Source: Closterium sp. Naga37s-1
Lineage: Eukaryota; Streptophyta; Zygnematophyceae; Desmidiales; Closteriaceae
Assembly: GCA_947471745.1 (NCBI GenBank)
Contig: CANJKZ010000010.1
Span: 6,154,501-6,218,500, forward strand
Reading direction: 5' to 3'
Length of the DNA: 64,000 nt
The notes under the pieces were generated by a model. That model was not told the origin of the DNA. It saw only the letters and a program-made list of their open reading frames with translations, and ran no database searches. Numbering within the stretch: the first letter of the stretch is position 1; each line of letters opens with the position of its first letter. The position numbers and the translations under genes were made by a program. Below, piece after piece: positions 30,901 to 41,343 of this stretch.

Positions 30901-32088
30901 GGTCCACCACCAAACTTCAGGGCGGTGTCACGGGTGTCGGCAAGGTAGGCGGGGTAGCGGTCGACCTCGCGCCAATGCTGGTCGCTCCTCACCCCAAGGC
31001 CGCTCCCTAGTTTGAAGCAGGCGAAGCCGATGTCCTGTCGTCGTCGCCGCGAACTGCAGCGAGCCGACCTTCTGCCGATACTCCTCCTCCTGGCGCTCAT
31101 GAGCCTCCTCGTTGTCGAACGTTAGTTTGGCGTAGGCACCGACGGAGACCGGCGTCTTCGGAACTCGACCGTCCTGCTCCTCGTCGATAAAACGCCTGTG
31201 CAGCTTGCCGGCGTAGTTCTGCTAGTGCAGCCACACCTTCCTCGCTGGCTTGTCGCACACAATCTCCAGCCCGAGGTACTTCAGCACCGGCGAGATCTTG
31301 CCGAACTCGAAGGCGGCCTCCAGCTGCTCCTTCAGCTCCTTCAGCATCGCGGTTCTGCTACTGGAGGCGAAAAGGTCCTCGACGTGGACCAGCACCCAGT
31401 AGGCCATTCCATCATTGCCGACCTTGAAGTACAACGCCTCGTCGACCTGGCTCTTCTTCCAGCTAGCACCCATCAGCACGGCGTCGAACACGCGGTACCA
31501 CAACAGCAGCGACTAATTCAGCCCGTATAGGCCTTTCAGTAGCTTGCACACCCGGCCGGTCATGTCGTTGTAGTAGTCCGGCTGGTACATGTACAGCACC
31601 CGGTCAAGCTTGCTCTGCAGGAAGGCGTTCTTCATGTCGAGCTGCATCAGGTTGACGTCAAGGACGTCGACGATGCTGAGGAGGATCTTCAGGGTGACGT
31701 AGCTGCTCACCGGTGCGTACGTCTTGTCATAGTCAGCACCATACACCTGCGTGAAGCCCTTCACGACCAGCCTCGCCTTTTCGCGCTTGACGGTGTCGCC
31801 GATGTGGTACTTGGTCATCAGCACCCACTGGTTCTTCATGATGTTCATCCCGGGAGGCCACTCGACTAGCACCCATGTGCCGTTGGCGACGAGGCTGCAG
31901 GTTTCGTCGTCCATGGCAGCCTTAACCGCCTTGCCCTTCCAGCTCGCCAATGCCTCCTTCACTGTCATCGTCTTGATGTCCCAACGATGCTTGGGGTTGG
32001 CGTGCATGTCGGGGTCGACCTCGGGCAGGTCGACGTTGGCGTCCGCATCATTAAGCAGCATGGTGAAGGCGGCCGGCGGCAGGCACAT
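30901..32088 (-). pseudogene. D-3 reverse transcriptase
   Basis: The RT starts near LPEVDPDMHANPKHRWDI, then AAMDDETCSLVANGTWVLVE, KREKARLVVKGFTQVYGADY, LMQLDMKNAFLQSKLDRVLY, GRVCKLLKGLYGLN. A stop follows at 31513-31515, then FDAVLMGASWKKSQVDEALYF and VLVHVEDLFASS, where YVDD is HVED. The connection segment to 30901 is frameshifted. It parallels D-1 closely but with independent lesions. Confidence 0.9.
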
Positions 32089-32799
32089 GTGGTAGGTCAG
32101 CCGCTCCGGCGGCCGCTGACCTCTACCACGTTGCTGTCGGTGGACTCCTCGCCCCCTGACTTCTCCCCTGCATCGACGCTGACTCCATTATCCTCACCGG
32201 CCTACTGCACCAAGGTCGGCTGCTCGGCCGACTTCTCCCCAATCATTGTCTCCCCTGCCGACTTCCCAATCGCCGATGGCTCCTTGGTCGGCTTCACTGC
32301 AGGCTGCTCCCCTATCGGCAGCTTCCCAGCCGGCACCTCCTTCGCCAACGGCTCTCCTGTCGACGGCTTCTCAACTGCCCGTTGCTCTCCTGTCATCGGT
32401 GACTTCCCTTTGACACCGACTTGCTTGGACATCACATCAGCCGCCGGCGATGCTCTTGGCTGATGCCATATGCGACTTCCCACTGCTCCCCTCATCGCCA
32501 GAGGCCGACATCGGTGTCGGCTCACGTAGGTCGGCTACAAGGGGTGGGGCAGGGGGATTAAGGGGAGGGGAAGGAGGGAGGACGTCCTTAGCGTCCTCAT
32601 CAGCAGGCTCGGCGAGCAAAGGGAGTGTCGGCGTTGAGGTGTCTGTCGGCGGGCTAGCCTGCGTCCGCCCTGACGCCGGCCCGTGCTCCAACTTCCACAC
32701 CTCCAGCGACATTGTCTCGTAGAACACCACGTCCGACGTGGTGACTACCTTGATGTCGGTGAGGTCGAGGAGCTCCCAACCCTTGCTATCCTCCGACAC
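32089..32799 (-). pseudogene. D-3 integrase-RT linker
   Basis: Contains SEDSKGWELLDLTDIKVVTT, YETMSLEVWKLEHGPASGRT, a Pro-rich stretch, then repeated GEKS/TGEQ/GKSP phrases as in D-1. A frameshift lies near 32450. This acidic, repeat-rich spacer is not catalytic. Confidence 0.75.
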
Positions 32800-33450
32800 A
32801 GCGAGGTGAAGGCCCCACCTGGCCCTCGGCGCCAGCTTCTTGCCACGCTACTGCTCAGGGAGTGGGAATTGCGGCATGCAACCCCACATACACGCCAGCG
32901 TCAAGTCGGGCTTCTTGCCGGTCAGTAGCTGGTGAGGCATTGTTCCTAATGGTAGCGTCAACCTCTCCAAGCAGTTGTGTACCGAGACGGCCTGCTGCAG
33001 GGCGAGGTGCCACCAGTGGTGCTGCACGCCCATGTGCAGCAGCATCGTCCGCACCGACTCCACCACCGTCCGCATCTCCCGCTCCGCCATCCCGTTCTGC
33101 TTCGGGGTGTATAGGCAAATCAAGCTGTGGACGATGCCCATACTATCCACGAAGTCGGTGAACTGCTTCCCAAGGAACTCCCCTCCGCGGTCAGAGCGCA
33201 AAATCAACACCGACTTCTTCGTATGCCACTTAGCCACCAGCAGCCACTTCTCAAACTCCTGCAGCACATCGGACTTCTTGGCGACTGGCCTCACCCACAC
33301 GTAGCAGGTCTTGCAGTCCTTTAGGAACAAGAACTAGAGGCTGCCATCCTTGGCGGCCACCCGGAACGGCCCACACAGGTTGATGTTTACAACGGCCAAG
33401 GCGTCGTCAGCATCCGAGCCATTGTTGGGGAAGGTGTGCCGCACCAGCTT
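32800..33450 (-). pseudogene. D-3 integrase core
   Basis: VVNINLCGPFRVAAKDGSL precedes a stop at 33334; the first catalytic Asp is replaced (NINLCGP where copia has HMDLCGP-like sequence). Then FLKDCKTCYVWVRPVAKKSD, ILRSDRGGEFLGKQFTDFV (second Asp), YTPKQNGMAEREMRTVVESV (Glu) and LTGKKPDLTLACMWGCMPQF. A stop at 32848 follows. Copia integrase order is complete but inactivated. Confidence 0.9.
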
Positions 33451-34140
33451 CCCGCCGATGCATGAGACACACGGAGAGTCGGTGCCGGTCGACGGCGTGA
33501 TATCTATGCCGGTGGCGACCTCATGCTTCGCCAAGCTTGTGATGGTGTCAACGACGACATGCGCAAGCCTCATGTGCCACCTGGCCGGCGTCGACTTCGT
33601 TGCCGAGACAATCACCTGCAGAGCCGCCACTTTAGTCGATGCCGTCGTCGAGTTCATCGAGCAAGGGCGACAGTCGGTGCAGAGGACCCCGGTCGGTCTA
33701 CTTGGCCCGACCAAGCCCGTCACCCGCCGTTGAGACCAACAGCATCTCGTCGTCATTGTTTTGCATCTTTACGCCGCTCTCCTGTAGGTGGACGACCGAT
33801 AGTAGGTTCGCCTGCACGCCCGATACGTAGAGCACGTCGGGGACGAGCACGTGCTTCCCGGCCTCTCTTTGCAGGGAAACGGTGCCGCGGCCTTGGACGG
33901 CCTGCAGCGCCCCGTTGAAGCCGCGCACATGCTTGACGTCGCCGCTCGGTCACAAGTCGACGAAGGCCTTCTTTGTCCCCATCAGATGGTGCGAGCAGCC
34001 GCTGTCGAGCAGCACCACCGCCGGGTTCGCCTGCACAGTGGCCGCCACTGCCTTGAAGTCTTCGCCGGCCTCCGGTGCCAATGAGATGGTCGGCTCCACG
34101 ACGCCGACCAGCGAGCACGACGCTTCCCCGTCACTTCGCC
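33451..34140 (-). pseudogene. D-3 protease and pre-integrase
   Basis: Protease motif VVLLDSGCSHHLMGTKKAFV, followed in another frame by GRGTVSLQREAGKHVLVPDV and LYVSGVQANLLSVVHLQESG. The pre-integrase zinc region reads ARWHMRLAHVVVDTITSLAK and CVSCIGGKLVRHTFPNNGSD. Two frameshifts (near 33930 and 33750) separate the parts. Confidence 0.85.
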
Positions 34141-34765
34141 CTTTGCCGCTAGAAGAGGAGTCGGTATCCTTCACCGGCGTTGTCGACTTGGTCGACTGCT
34201 TCTCCTTGCGCGGCTTCTTATCCCGTCGATGACGACCGTCTGCTTCTCCCACGGCTCCCCTTGTGGTCGTTGCCGTCGGAGTTGTCGCGATCGGGACACT
34301 CAAAGGAACGATGGTCGGGTCCCGTAGACCCAGCACTCAAGCCGTCGACCACCACCTCCTCGACCATCACCTCCTCGACCGCCACCTCCTCGACCACCAT
34401 CCTGAGTCGACTTCGTCTTGTCTGCGTCCTTCGCCGACTTCCCACCTCCGCTGCCACCGCTGCCAGGCTCTCCACACTGCCCCGGCCGACTTTCTTGCTT
34501 TGTCGGGGCGACGTAGTTCGCCTACGGCAGGAGCTCCGTGAACTTCTCGGCCTCCTGCATTGCCTCATCCCTTATGATATATGATGTCAGGGTGTCCTCG
34601 TTGAGCGACTCCCGCATGCCCGGCATCACCATCATCCGCCGTATGAGGTTGTAGCCGTTCGGTATTCTCTTTACAACGTGCGTGATATACGACGCCGGCG
34701 CGTAGTCGACACTGACCATGCGCATGTTAGCCAGGAACCGCCGAGCCTGGTTGCAGTAGTCGATC
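34141..34765 (-). pseudogene. D-3 gag, C-terminal half
   Basis: Directly after the solo LTR the minus strand gives QARRFLANMRMVSVDYAPAS, HVVKRIPNGYNLIRRMMVMP and LNEDTLTSYIIRDEAMQEAE, a copia UBN2-type capsid. A nucleocapsid remnant CWVYG/DHRSFECPDRD lies near 34300 and needs a frameshift to form a knuckle; the spacing is not canonical. Confidence 0.8.
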
Positions 34766-35646
34766 TGTTACAGACTAAGGACGGAGTCTGCGAAGATTAG
34801 GTGCCTAAAATTCTCAAAATCGTTGGCTTAGAATTCTGGACAGAAAAAGTCGCGCTCACAAGAAACGCCGTCGACGAAAAACGCACCGTCAAAACTTCAC
34901 CAATTTCATATATGTTGTAGCTCTAGTTCGTGGCTACAATTTCCAAGTTGAATCGTACAAAAAGGTGAAGTATTTCTTGAGTTATCAATTTTGGCGCACT
35001 AGGGGGTATGCTGCCATGGAATCTTAACTCAATCACAAGAGTCTCACACAAGTTCACAATTACTACACAAGAGAGTTAGAGTAGCACTAAACCAGGTGGG
35101 ATGGGATGAGGAGGATGAGAGGGAAGGTCCCAAGAGTGTCCCCAACCAAGGAAACCCCATGCCACACAATTCCGTTCCCCATAGGCAACCCAACTTTGAC
35201 CTTTGTCACTATCCCAACCTCCACAATCCACCTCAACCCAACTTGGCCACACTTGCCAACCTGGTTTGGTTTCACCCAACCATTTGGCAGCAACTACAGT
35301 AGAAAAGACGAATTTCCCAACCCCCAAAAGTCTTTACCCCTTATGGAGTCAACCCCACAACTTCCCATAGTCACCACAACCAAATATCAAAAGCATACGA
35401 ACTTCCAACGTTCGTAACTTTCTTGTTCGTGCTCCGATTGAAGCGATACTTGGTTCGTCGGAAAGCTCTTGAGCAGAGGAGTCACTTCAGATATCTGCTC
35501 AAGCCAAATAACATTCACACACACTAAGAAAAACCAAACCGCACAAAACACAATTTCTTGCACACACACTCACAACACGCATGCAACGCACGAACATATG
35601 ATGGGAGGCAGACAGACGTGAATGCGAATGATTGCATCACACAACA
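34766..35646 (-). mobile_element. Family B solo LTR in D-3 gag
   Basis: 881 bp, near-identical to the B-1 LTR, with perfect TG...CA ends (plus strand TGTTACAGAC ... CACACAACA). It is flanked by exact 5-bp repeats CGATC at 34761-34765 and 35647-35651. No internal element sequence remains, so this is an LTR-LTR recombination product. Gag coding sequence is continuous when the LTR and one CGATC are disregarded. Confidence 0.95.
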
Positions 35647-36150
35647 CGATCGCCGACTCTTGCTCGCCCATCCTCATGTGCGTCATCTGCTCTTCGAGTC
35701 GGCCGATGTACAGGTCGTCGGTGACCTGGTACGTCGACGTGATGAACTGCCACGCCTGATGGCCAGCGTCCAGGTGACTCCTGCACGACTTTAGGGCGAT
35801 CTGCATCACTGGCGAGCAGCACCGCGAGATGACCATGAATGTCAGCAGGTGCATGGTGCGAAACTCTACACGCAGCTCGGCATTGGCCTTAGGCGGCGTC
35901 TCCACAGACCCATCGGCGAAGCACATTAGGCCGACCATCTCTAGCTGGGGCTTGATTCACTCTTTACACCTGAGGAGGTCATGTTGACCGACCTGCGGCA
36001 CGGGGACGACGACCTTATTAGGTGGAAACTTGAAGTAGCCATAAGTCGGCGCTATCTTGCTGCTGTCACGTGGGTCGCCAACGTCGGCAACTCACTGCTT
36101 CGACGTCCACCAATGTCGCCTTGCAAGGAGCCCGCAGTCGTTGACGACTA
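35647..36150 (-). pseudogene. D-3 gag, N-terminal half
   Basis: The frame reads MVGLMCFADGSVETPPKANA, ELRVEFRTMHLLTFMVISRC, GHQAWQFITSTYQVTDDLYI and RLEEQMTHMRMGEQESAI up to the solo LTR. Upstream of this methionine the same frame has a stop (after LLRCKE) and continues toward the leader, so the original start was further upstream. Confidence 0.8.
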
Positions 36151-36554
36151 CAACCCTCGCAACTGATTCCTGCCGACTTCACCATCGACAGCTCTCCTGA
36201 TCACTCCTATCGGCCTCGACGTGCCTCCCTCACTGCTGCCAACTTGGTCGCCACCGTCGACTCCCTCGTCAACATCGCCTTCGTTGCGCGCCGGTCGAGG
36301 AGAACCAGGTCGGGAAGGGTGTTCCGCCGCCCACAGCGCGCGGATCCCTAGGAGAACCACCTCTAAGGGGAGCACCGTCCCAAACTCGCCAGCTGCATGG
36401 CGTCTCCTTGCGTCTGCCTCTCTAGCCTCCAAGGTATCCGCTACGCCCACCTCAACTATGGGGTTGACCATGGCGACTAAGACGGCTGCCGACCTACGAA
36501 CAAAATAGGTAAGGCAGACCTAAGTTGGCTACTCTGAAGGTAAGTTGCGGGGCT
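36151..36554 (-). other. D-3 leader between primer site and gag
   Basis: About 400 bp with a 107-codon open frame beginning MVNPIVEVGVADTLEAREAD, rich in Arg, Glu and Ala. No family match is apparent. It could be the degenerate N-terminus of gag or leader sequence; I do not assign a function. Confidence 0.4.
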
Positions 36555-36573
36555 GTTCACGCTCACCGCACCA
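36555..36573 (-). promoter_or_regulatory. Candidate primer-binding site of family D
   Basis: On the minus strand TGGTGCGGTGAGCGTGAAC directly follows a plausible LTR end (CTCCGCA). It begins TGG as expected for pairing with a tRNA CCA end, but it is not the initiator-Met site. The tRNA species is not identified. Confidence 0.5.
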
Positions 36574-37485
36574 TGCGGAGTTAAACTCTACAACGGGAGC
36601 TAGACTACGGGGGAAGGCATGGTTGGAAGAGTAATCATAGCGTGCCTTGTGCTCTCTGGCACTTGCGTGTTTATGGGGCAAAAAGGCAAGAGATTCACTA
36701 GCAAGAGAATTACACAATGATTGAACAAGCAAAACAACAATGGACTACATGAGATGCTAACAAACATGCAGGCCGACTGCCAACGCAGCACGGTCGGCCA
36801 CGTTCCAGCACGGCAAGGTCGACCGCACTCTAGCTGTGCAAAGTGGCGATCTGCCAACACTGAAAGTTGATAGCATGACAACGCTGCAGCAAGGTGGTTG
36901 CACAGCGTTGCACCCGCATGACAGCAGTGCACTCGCTTCGCAGGTGCTCGCAGCTGGTTGGCGTGCTGTGCCCCGTCACGTGCACATCGCAGACACCAAG
37001 CCGACCACGTGATCACTACTACACCTGATCTACCACGTTGACCTCGGGATACCACGCCGAGGTCAGCTTCGCCTGAACCTCTTGGGCGACTGTCGCGCAC
37101 CTCCGCAGAAGCCCGTCGCCCGGGTAACTTGGTCGACTGGGCAACCATGTCAACCAAGTGCTGCTCCTTGTGAACGTTGACCACCCAGGTAGACGACCAC
37201 CTCCAGCCGACTCCACAAAATCGGCCACCTCCTCAGGTCGGCATCACCAAGTCGACGCCCTCCCAGGTGGACATCTCCCCTCGTCGACCACCAGGTTGAA
37301 GTCGGCCGCCGGAGTACCAAAGTCGGCGGCTTCGCAGTGACCTCGTGCATGTCGACCAAGCCAGTCGACATGCGTGCCCAAGTTGGCGTCGCCCATTGCA
37401 GTCGATCGGCTGCACTTCTTGTACACGCCAGCACGAAGTCGGCTTTGCCCAAGCGAGGACGGGGCCAATACACTACTCCCGTTGA
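36574..37485 (-). mobile_element. Family D LTR (D-3, 5' LTR)
   Basis: 912 bp matching D-1 and D-2 LTRs. On the plus strand it ends CACTACTCCCGTTGA and lacks the final CA seen in other copies (CTGTTGACA), so two bases are lost or changed at the boundary with the neighbouring copia RT scrap. Confidence 0.85.
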
Positions 37486-37494
37486 GTGGTCTAG

Positions 37495-37887
37495 CACATT
37501 CTCCCCATCAGGTCAACGCAAATACTGGCCGAGCTGGCTTGCGACGTAGGAGAGATTCTGTTGGCACCTGAGGGCAGCGAACAGAAGGCACTCGAGCTGA
37601 TGTTGTTCGAAGCGGTGGTCGTCGGGGGAGAGCAGCATGGTGTCGGGTTCATGATTTTGAGGAGGCATGCGAAATGGCATGGTGAGGTTGGTCGGTGCGA
37701 TTGAGAATTTCTTCGCAAGCGTTTTGGCGTATTCTGCGGCCGAGAGATGGATAGATGTAGCGGACTGGGTGACGTTTAGTCCTTGGAACTGAGAGACATT
37801 GTGATTGATAGTCACTCCAAGCTTTTCTTTGATTTCTTCTTCGAACTAGTCGAGGAGTTCCTTGTCGTCGCCTACGTAGAGCAGATC
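37495..37887 (-). pseudogene. Copia RT/connection scrap of another family
   Basis: Minus-strand: DLLYVGDDKELLD (copia YVDD box with a Gly inserted or substituted), FEEEIKEKLGVTINHNVSQF, AAEYAKTLAKKFSIAPTNLT and LECLLFAALRCQQNLSYVAS. This is the segment from the RT active site to the start of RNase H. It is bounded by the C-2 LTR on one side and the D-3 LTR on the other. It does not match families A-D closely. Confidence 0.75.
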
Positions 37888-38260
37888 TGTTGGTGCAACC
37901 CTACGGATTGCACTCGGCTTGTTGTCCGTGTGCGTGCATGCGTGTGTGCATGGAATGGTATGAGGGTATGAGATAATATATATTCCATGCTTATGATAGT
38001 GTGCGAATGATCATTCATGATGTCGAGTGTATGTGTCGAGTCAATAGCGAGTTATCGCTAGTCGCGTAATACGCGGTCATTTGTGTCTCGCGCGCGGTTT
38101 CTGTTTTGTCGTGTGTCCTGTGCGCAGTTTCTATTTTGTCGTGTGTCCTGTGCGTCGTGTGTCATAGAACGCTATGAACGTTCAAAGCTGCTGTGCAGAA
38201 ATCTGACTGTGCACTCTATCTTTCGTTTTAGGCATATTGGAGCCTACTGCGACTATAAAA
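37888..38260 (+). mobile_element. Family C LTR (C-2, 5' LTR, deleted)
   Basis: 373 bp sharing both ends with the 819-bp C-1 LTR (TGTTGGTGCAACCCTACGG at the start; GGCATATTGGAGCC...GACTATAA at the end) but lacking about 450 bp in the middle. The terminal CA is AA. Inserted in the copia RT scrap. Confidence 0.85.
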
Positions 38261-38261
38261 A

Positions 38262-38275
38262 GTGGTATCAGAGCG
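38262..38275 (+). promoter_or_regulatory. Initiator-Met tRNA primer-binding site (C-2)
   Basis: GTGGTATCAGAGCG follows the LTR, as in C-1 (58565-58579, minus strand). Confidence 0.85.
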
Positions 38276-38376
38276 CCTTGGAGCAGCTTGGACGATGGCT
38301 GGACCTGAAGAATGGGGTGACAGAGGTGCTGGAGGCAGGAGGACCCCAAGCACAAGGTCAACCCCGTGATTCAGCC

Positions 38377-39315
38377 ATGGCGCCCGTGCAACCTACTCTT
38401 GGACCTTCTAGGGATGAACCAAGAGTGTTCGGGCTTGACAAGTTCAACGGCGACAACTTTGCTGAATGGTCCTTCATAATGGAGAACGAATTTGACCACT
38501 CTGACCTGCTGGAGGTGATGGAAGGAACGGAGAAGCGCCCCGAGAACGACCCGGAGAAGAGCCCGTGGGTGCGGAAGAGCGCACAAGGCTACCTACTACT
38601 TGGGCAAACGTTGGGGATCAGCCAAATCCGCCACATCAAGCCATTCCAGCATGAACCAGAGAAGGGACCAAAGGCATGGGCTGCTCTCAAGGGTGTACAC
38701 GCTCCTGCAACAGCGGCGGTAGCGGTGGTTTTGGAACGGCAAATGGCGACACTACGAATTGAAGAAGATGAACCCGTGGAAGAAGGGGTGCGGAAATTCT
38801 TCGACTTGCTGCCGCGGCTTGAGGGAGCTGACCTCAACTACAGTGAGCTCCAAAAGAAGACCAAGTTGCTGGCCTTACTCCCAGAGTCATGGTCCTCGCT
38901 TATCATCAACTTGAACCGTGATCTGCCCCGCCTCTCGCTTGAAGACGTGAAGCGAGCAATCCTTCAAGACGATTTCCGCCGCCGAGTGTGGATGGCGCCG
39001 GGGCAGCAAGCATCGGCCGGGGGTACAGCCGTGGAAGGGGCAGAGGATGAGGGGGAGGCAGATTTGGCAGCAACAACTTCAATGGAGGCCGTGGGAGTGG
39101 CGGTTACGGCAGTGACGACGAGCTACGGACGCGGTCGCGGCCGATTCGACGGCGAGTGCCACTATTGCCACAAAAGCGGACACATGTGGCGCGATTACTA
39201 CAAACTCCCTGATGGATGGACCCCTGCTCAAGGCCAAGAGGGTAGAGGAGCAGGAGGAGGAGAGGAAGAGGCCGTGGAGGCCGTGGCAGTCATGGAGGTG
39301 GTGCTCCAAACATGA
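38377..39315 (+). pseudogene. C-2 gag
   Basis: Reads AMAPVQPTLGPSRDEPRVFG, LDKFNGDNFAEWSFIMENEF, KAWAALKGVHAPATAAVAVV, LEGADLNYSELQKKTKLLAL and LSLEDVKRAILQDDFRRR, matching C-1 gag. After DFRRR the frame shifts through a Gly-rich region. The zinc knuckle reads CHYCHKSGHMWRDY, where the last Cys of CX2CX4HX4C is Tyr (C-1 has Cys), so RNA binding should be impaired. The frame ends at 39315; protease continues in another frame. Confidence 0.9.
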
Positions 39316-39740
39316 AGAGCGGAGATAACGACAAGGACTCGAGCGACGATCGGTTCCCAGGTCAATTCTTCTTTGTGTCAACGCAAGCACTGGCTGCACC
39401 AGAGGAGGATGAAGGCTTTGATGAGCCTGCAGTTGTGGGGAAGGTGACCCTACACTCCCTGGACTATTGGATGATTGATAGCGGCGCTACCTATAGCATG
39501 ACACCTCGCGCGGACTTGCTCACCGAACTCGAACTGTCACCGGTGAAGCATGTCACATCAGCTTTGGGGCAGCGAGCAGAGGTGAAAAGCATGGGCAAGG
39601 CCATGTTCAAGGGTGCTGATGGGAAGATGGTGGGCCTCAAGAATGTGTTTTGGGTGCCCAACCTTGCTGCGAACCTGATTTCCGTGCGGCGGTTGCAAAA
39701 GGCCGGCATGGACATCACAGAAAGCCTTGGATTTTGAAGG
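39312..39740 (+). pseudogene. C-2 protease (truncated)
   Basis: MKSGDNDKDSSDDRFPGQFF, then WMIDSGATYSMTPRADLLTE with the catalytic DSGAT, and VWVPNLAANLISVRRLQKAG. It parallels C-1 residues around 340-470 and breaks off after GMDI at about 39717, where unrelated sequence starts. Integrase, RT and the 3' LTR are absent. Confidence 0.9.
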
Positions 39741-39992
39741 GGTTCGAAGGGGGGTACAGTTCAGGTGTTTTGGTTGGCGAAGTTCCGAAACCAAATCGCG
39801 ACCAAGCGTGGGATGAAATAGGACCGCGTTTGTTTGTCGGAGTCGAAATCGAATTCGCGACCCCGGTACGTTGTCGTTTATTTGGAGCGTGCCAAATTTG
39901 TTATCGATTTGTAATTGATTTTCTTAGCTTTGACTTCAGTAAAATGCGAATGCTAGAAAATATGCTGGCCATTTTATTACAAGATAAATGCA
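39741..39992. other. Unassigned, next to the Plavaka-like 3' end
   Basis: About 250 bp without a gene. AATCGCGACC and AATTCGCGACC occur 40 bp apart. It could hold the transposon terminus, but I see no clear terminal inverted repeat. Confidence 0.35.
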
Positions 39993-41170
39993 TCACATCT
40001 GGTACTTATTAAGGAGATAGGTACTGTCCAGATGGGATGCCTTCACCACATGGACGTGGCGGTGCAGCGCTTCAATCGGAACCACGGAGTACGCGTACAT
40101 TCCTGTCGTCCACTTGAGGCGAAGACATCCTGTTGCAGCATCCTCTCCGCTTGCATTCCAATATCTAATGTAAGCCAGCTCCTCCCTCTCTCTATGTATT
40201 TTTGTATGGAACAACAGAAGCAACCTTGCATACCACTCCACTCTCCGACCATACCTTACACTCTCCACTGCAACATCCGAGTACCATGGCCTCTCAAAAT
40301 AGTAAGGAGTCGCTCGAACAAAGTGAGAAACTCTTGAGAAGCTGGCGTCGTCTGTTGCAGGGATTGCCAGTGATGCATGGGCCTGCATAACAATAGATGT
40401 TAGTCATCAATGATACGAGCCAGCCAAATGATGGTTGATTGCATAAACTTTCAAATATTTACTCGAATCTTGGTGACGCATCCGGCATAACGTATTAGCG
40501 CATCCTTTAGGGCAGCTTGGGCACTAGGGTGTTGCTTGGCCCACTTCCTTACAAACCAGTTGGTGGAAGTGGGTTCGAGGGAGGAAGTATGACTCCTTGA
40601 TGAGAGTCCGTGTGTCGGTCTCAATTGCCTGTCAATATATGATATTGATATTATTACATTCTGCATTCATATCCATGCAATTCAAGCACTAAACATGTTT
40701 ACCTGCCGCATAGTGGTGTCCCGGCCAGCAGGATTGTCCACCGGCACCACATCCGGAATGTGCCTAGCATGGAACTTCATGATCTGCCCATCTATATTGC
40801 ACTTGTTGGACCGACGGTAGATCCTTTTTACCAACGGTCCATGCAAGTGCTCAAACACGTTGGTGTTGAATTCGGTCACATGACCCGCGCGACGAATGGA
40901 GTCGATATAGTGCGACATGAGATGTGTTTTCACAAGGCACCAAGAGGATGGCTGCTTTGGAAAAACAGCCTGCAACTGCTCAACCAGCCTGATGGGAGTG
41001 GGAGATGACAACACGTGCAATCACATCAGAGTCTACTTATTCATATGGCTTTCCTATTCCAGATCCTATCCTATCAAAGTTTAGCAGCAACATCCTCACA
41101 AGATTGCCTACTACAAGAGCACATTTACAGTAGCCAAGCATTCATCCCATGCACAGGGGTTTACATGCAT
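39993..41170 (-). pseudogene. Plavaka-like transposase, C-terminal exons
   Basis: Three exons are inferred on the minus strand. Exon 40988-40703: LVEQLQAVFPKQPSSWCLVK, THLMSHYIDSIRRAGHVTEF, NTNVFEHLHGPLVKRIYRRS, ending CGGCAG|GT. Exon 40628-40463: NWFVRKWAKQHPSAQAALKD. Exon 40382-39993: PYYFERPWYSDVAVESVRYG, ELAYIRYWNASGEDAATGCL, YSVVPIEALHRHVHVV, then a stop. Splice sites follow GT...AG. The KxHLxxHYxxxIRxxG ... NTxxxEHLH ... KxxYRRSN pattern is typical of the C-terminal part of Plavaka-type (CACTA-related) transposases, known mainly from fungi. The exon phases do not all agree, so it may be decayed. It continues at 48578-51500 beyond the A-1 insertion. Confidence 0.7.
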
Positions 41171-41175
41171 GGTAT

Positions 41176-41299
41176 TGTCAAACTCATATCATATAGCTTG
41201 TCTAGGCTATAGTGGGGTAGACACTATGGGGTACAGTTTCCTAGGGTTTCCTACTTGTACCCAACCTTGTGCTAGTTCATTCATTCCTCATTCTTCACA
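41176..41299 (+). mobile_element. A-1 5' LTR
   Basis: 124 bp, TGTCAAACTCATATC ... CATTCTTCACA. Promoter and polyadenylation signals must be compressed into this length or lie in neighbouring sequence; no clear TATA box is visible apart from CATATAGC near the start. Confidence 0.9.
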
Positions 41300-41318
41300 T
41301 GGTATAGAGCAGGTTCCC
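41300..41318 (+). promoter_or_regulatory. A-1 primer-binding site
   Basis: TGGTATAGAGCAGGTTCCC begins at the base after the LTR. Compared with the initiator-Met site TGGTATCAGAGC, one base (C) is missing; the continuation AGGTTCCC is what a plant initiator tRNA would not obviously require. Confidence 0.7.
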
Positions 41319-41343
41319 TCGATCTTTTTTTCCTGCCCGAGGC

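Larger units (their letters stand above)
29605..37485 (-). mobile_element. Copia element D-3, nearly complete, nested
   Basis: Minus-strand order: 5' LTR (36574-37485), candidate primer site, leader, gag (interrupted by a solo B LTR), protease, integrase, linker, RT, RNase H, a second solo B LTR, 3' UTR (29638-29828) with polypurine tract, and the first 33 bp of the 3' LTR (29605-29637, TGTCAACAGGAGTTG), cut by A-4. Multiple stops and frameshifts make it inactive. It is the reference copy for family D in this window. Confidence 0.9.

Noticed and set aside
37888..38260. A separate short-LTR family
   Set aside because: Both ends match the 819-bp C-1 LTR and gag is family C, so it is an internally deleted family C LTR.
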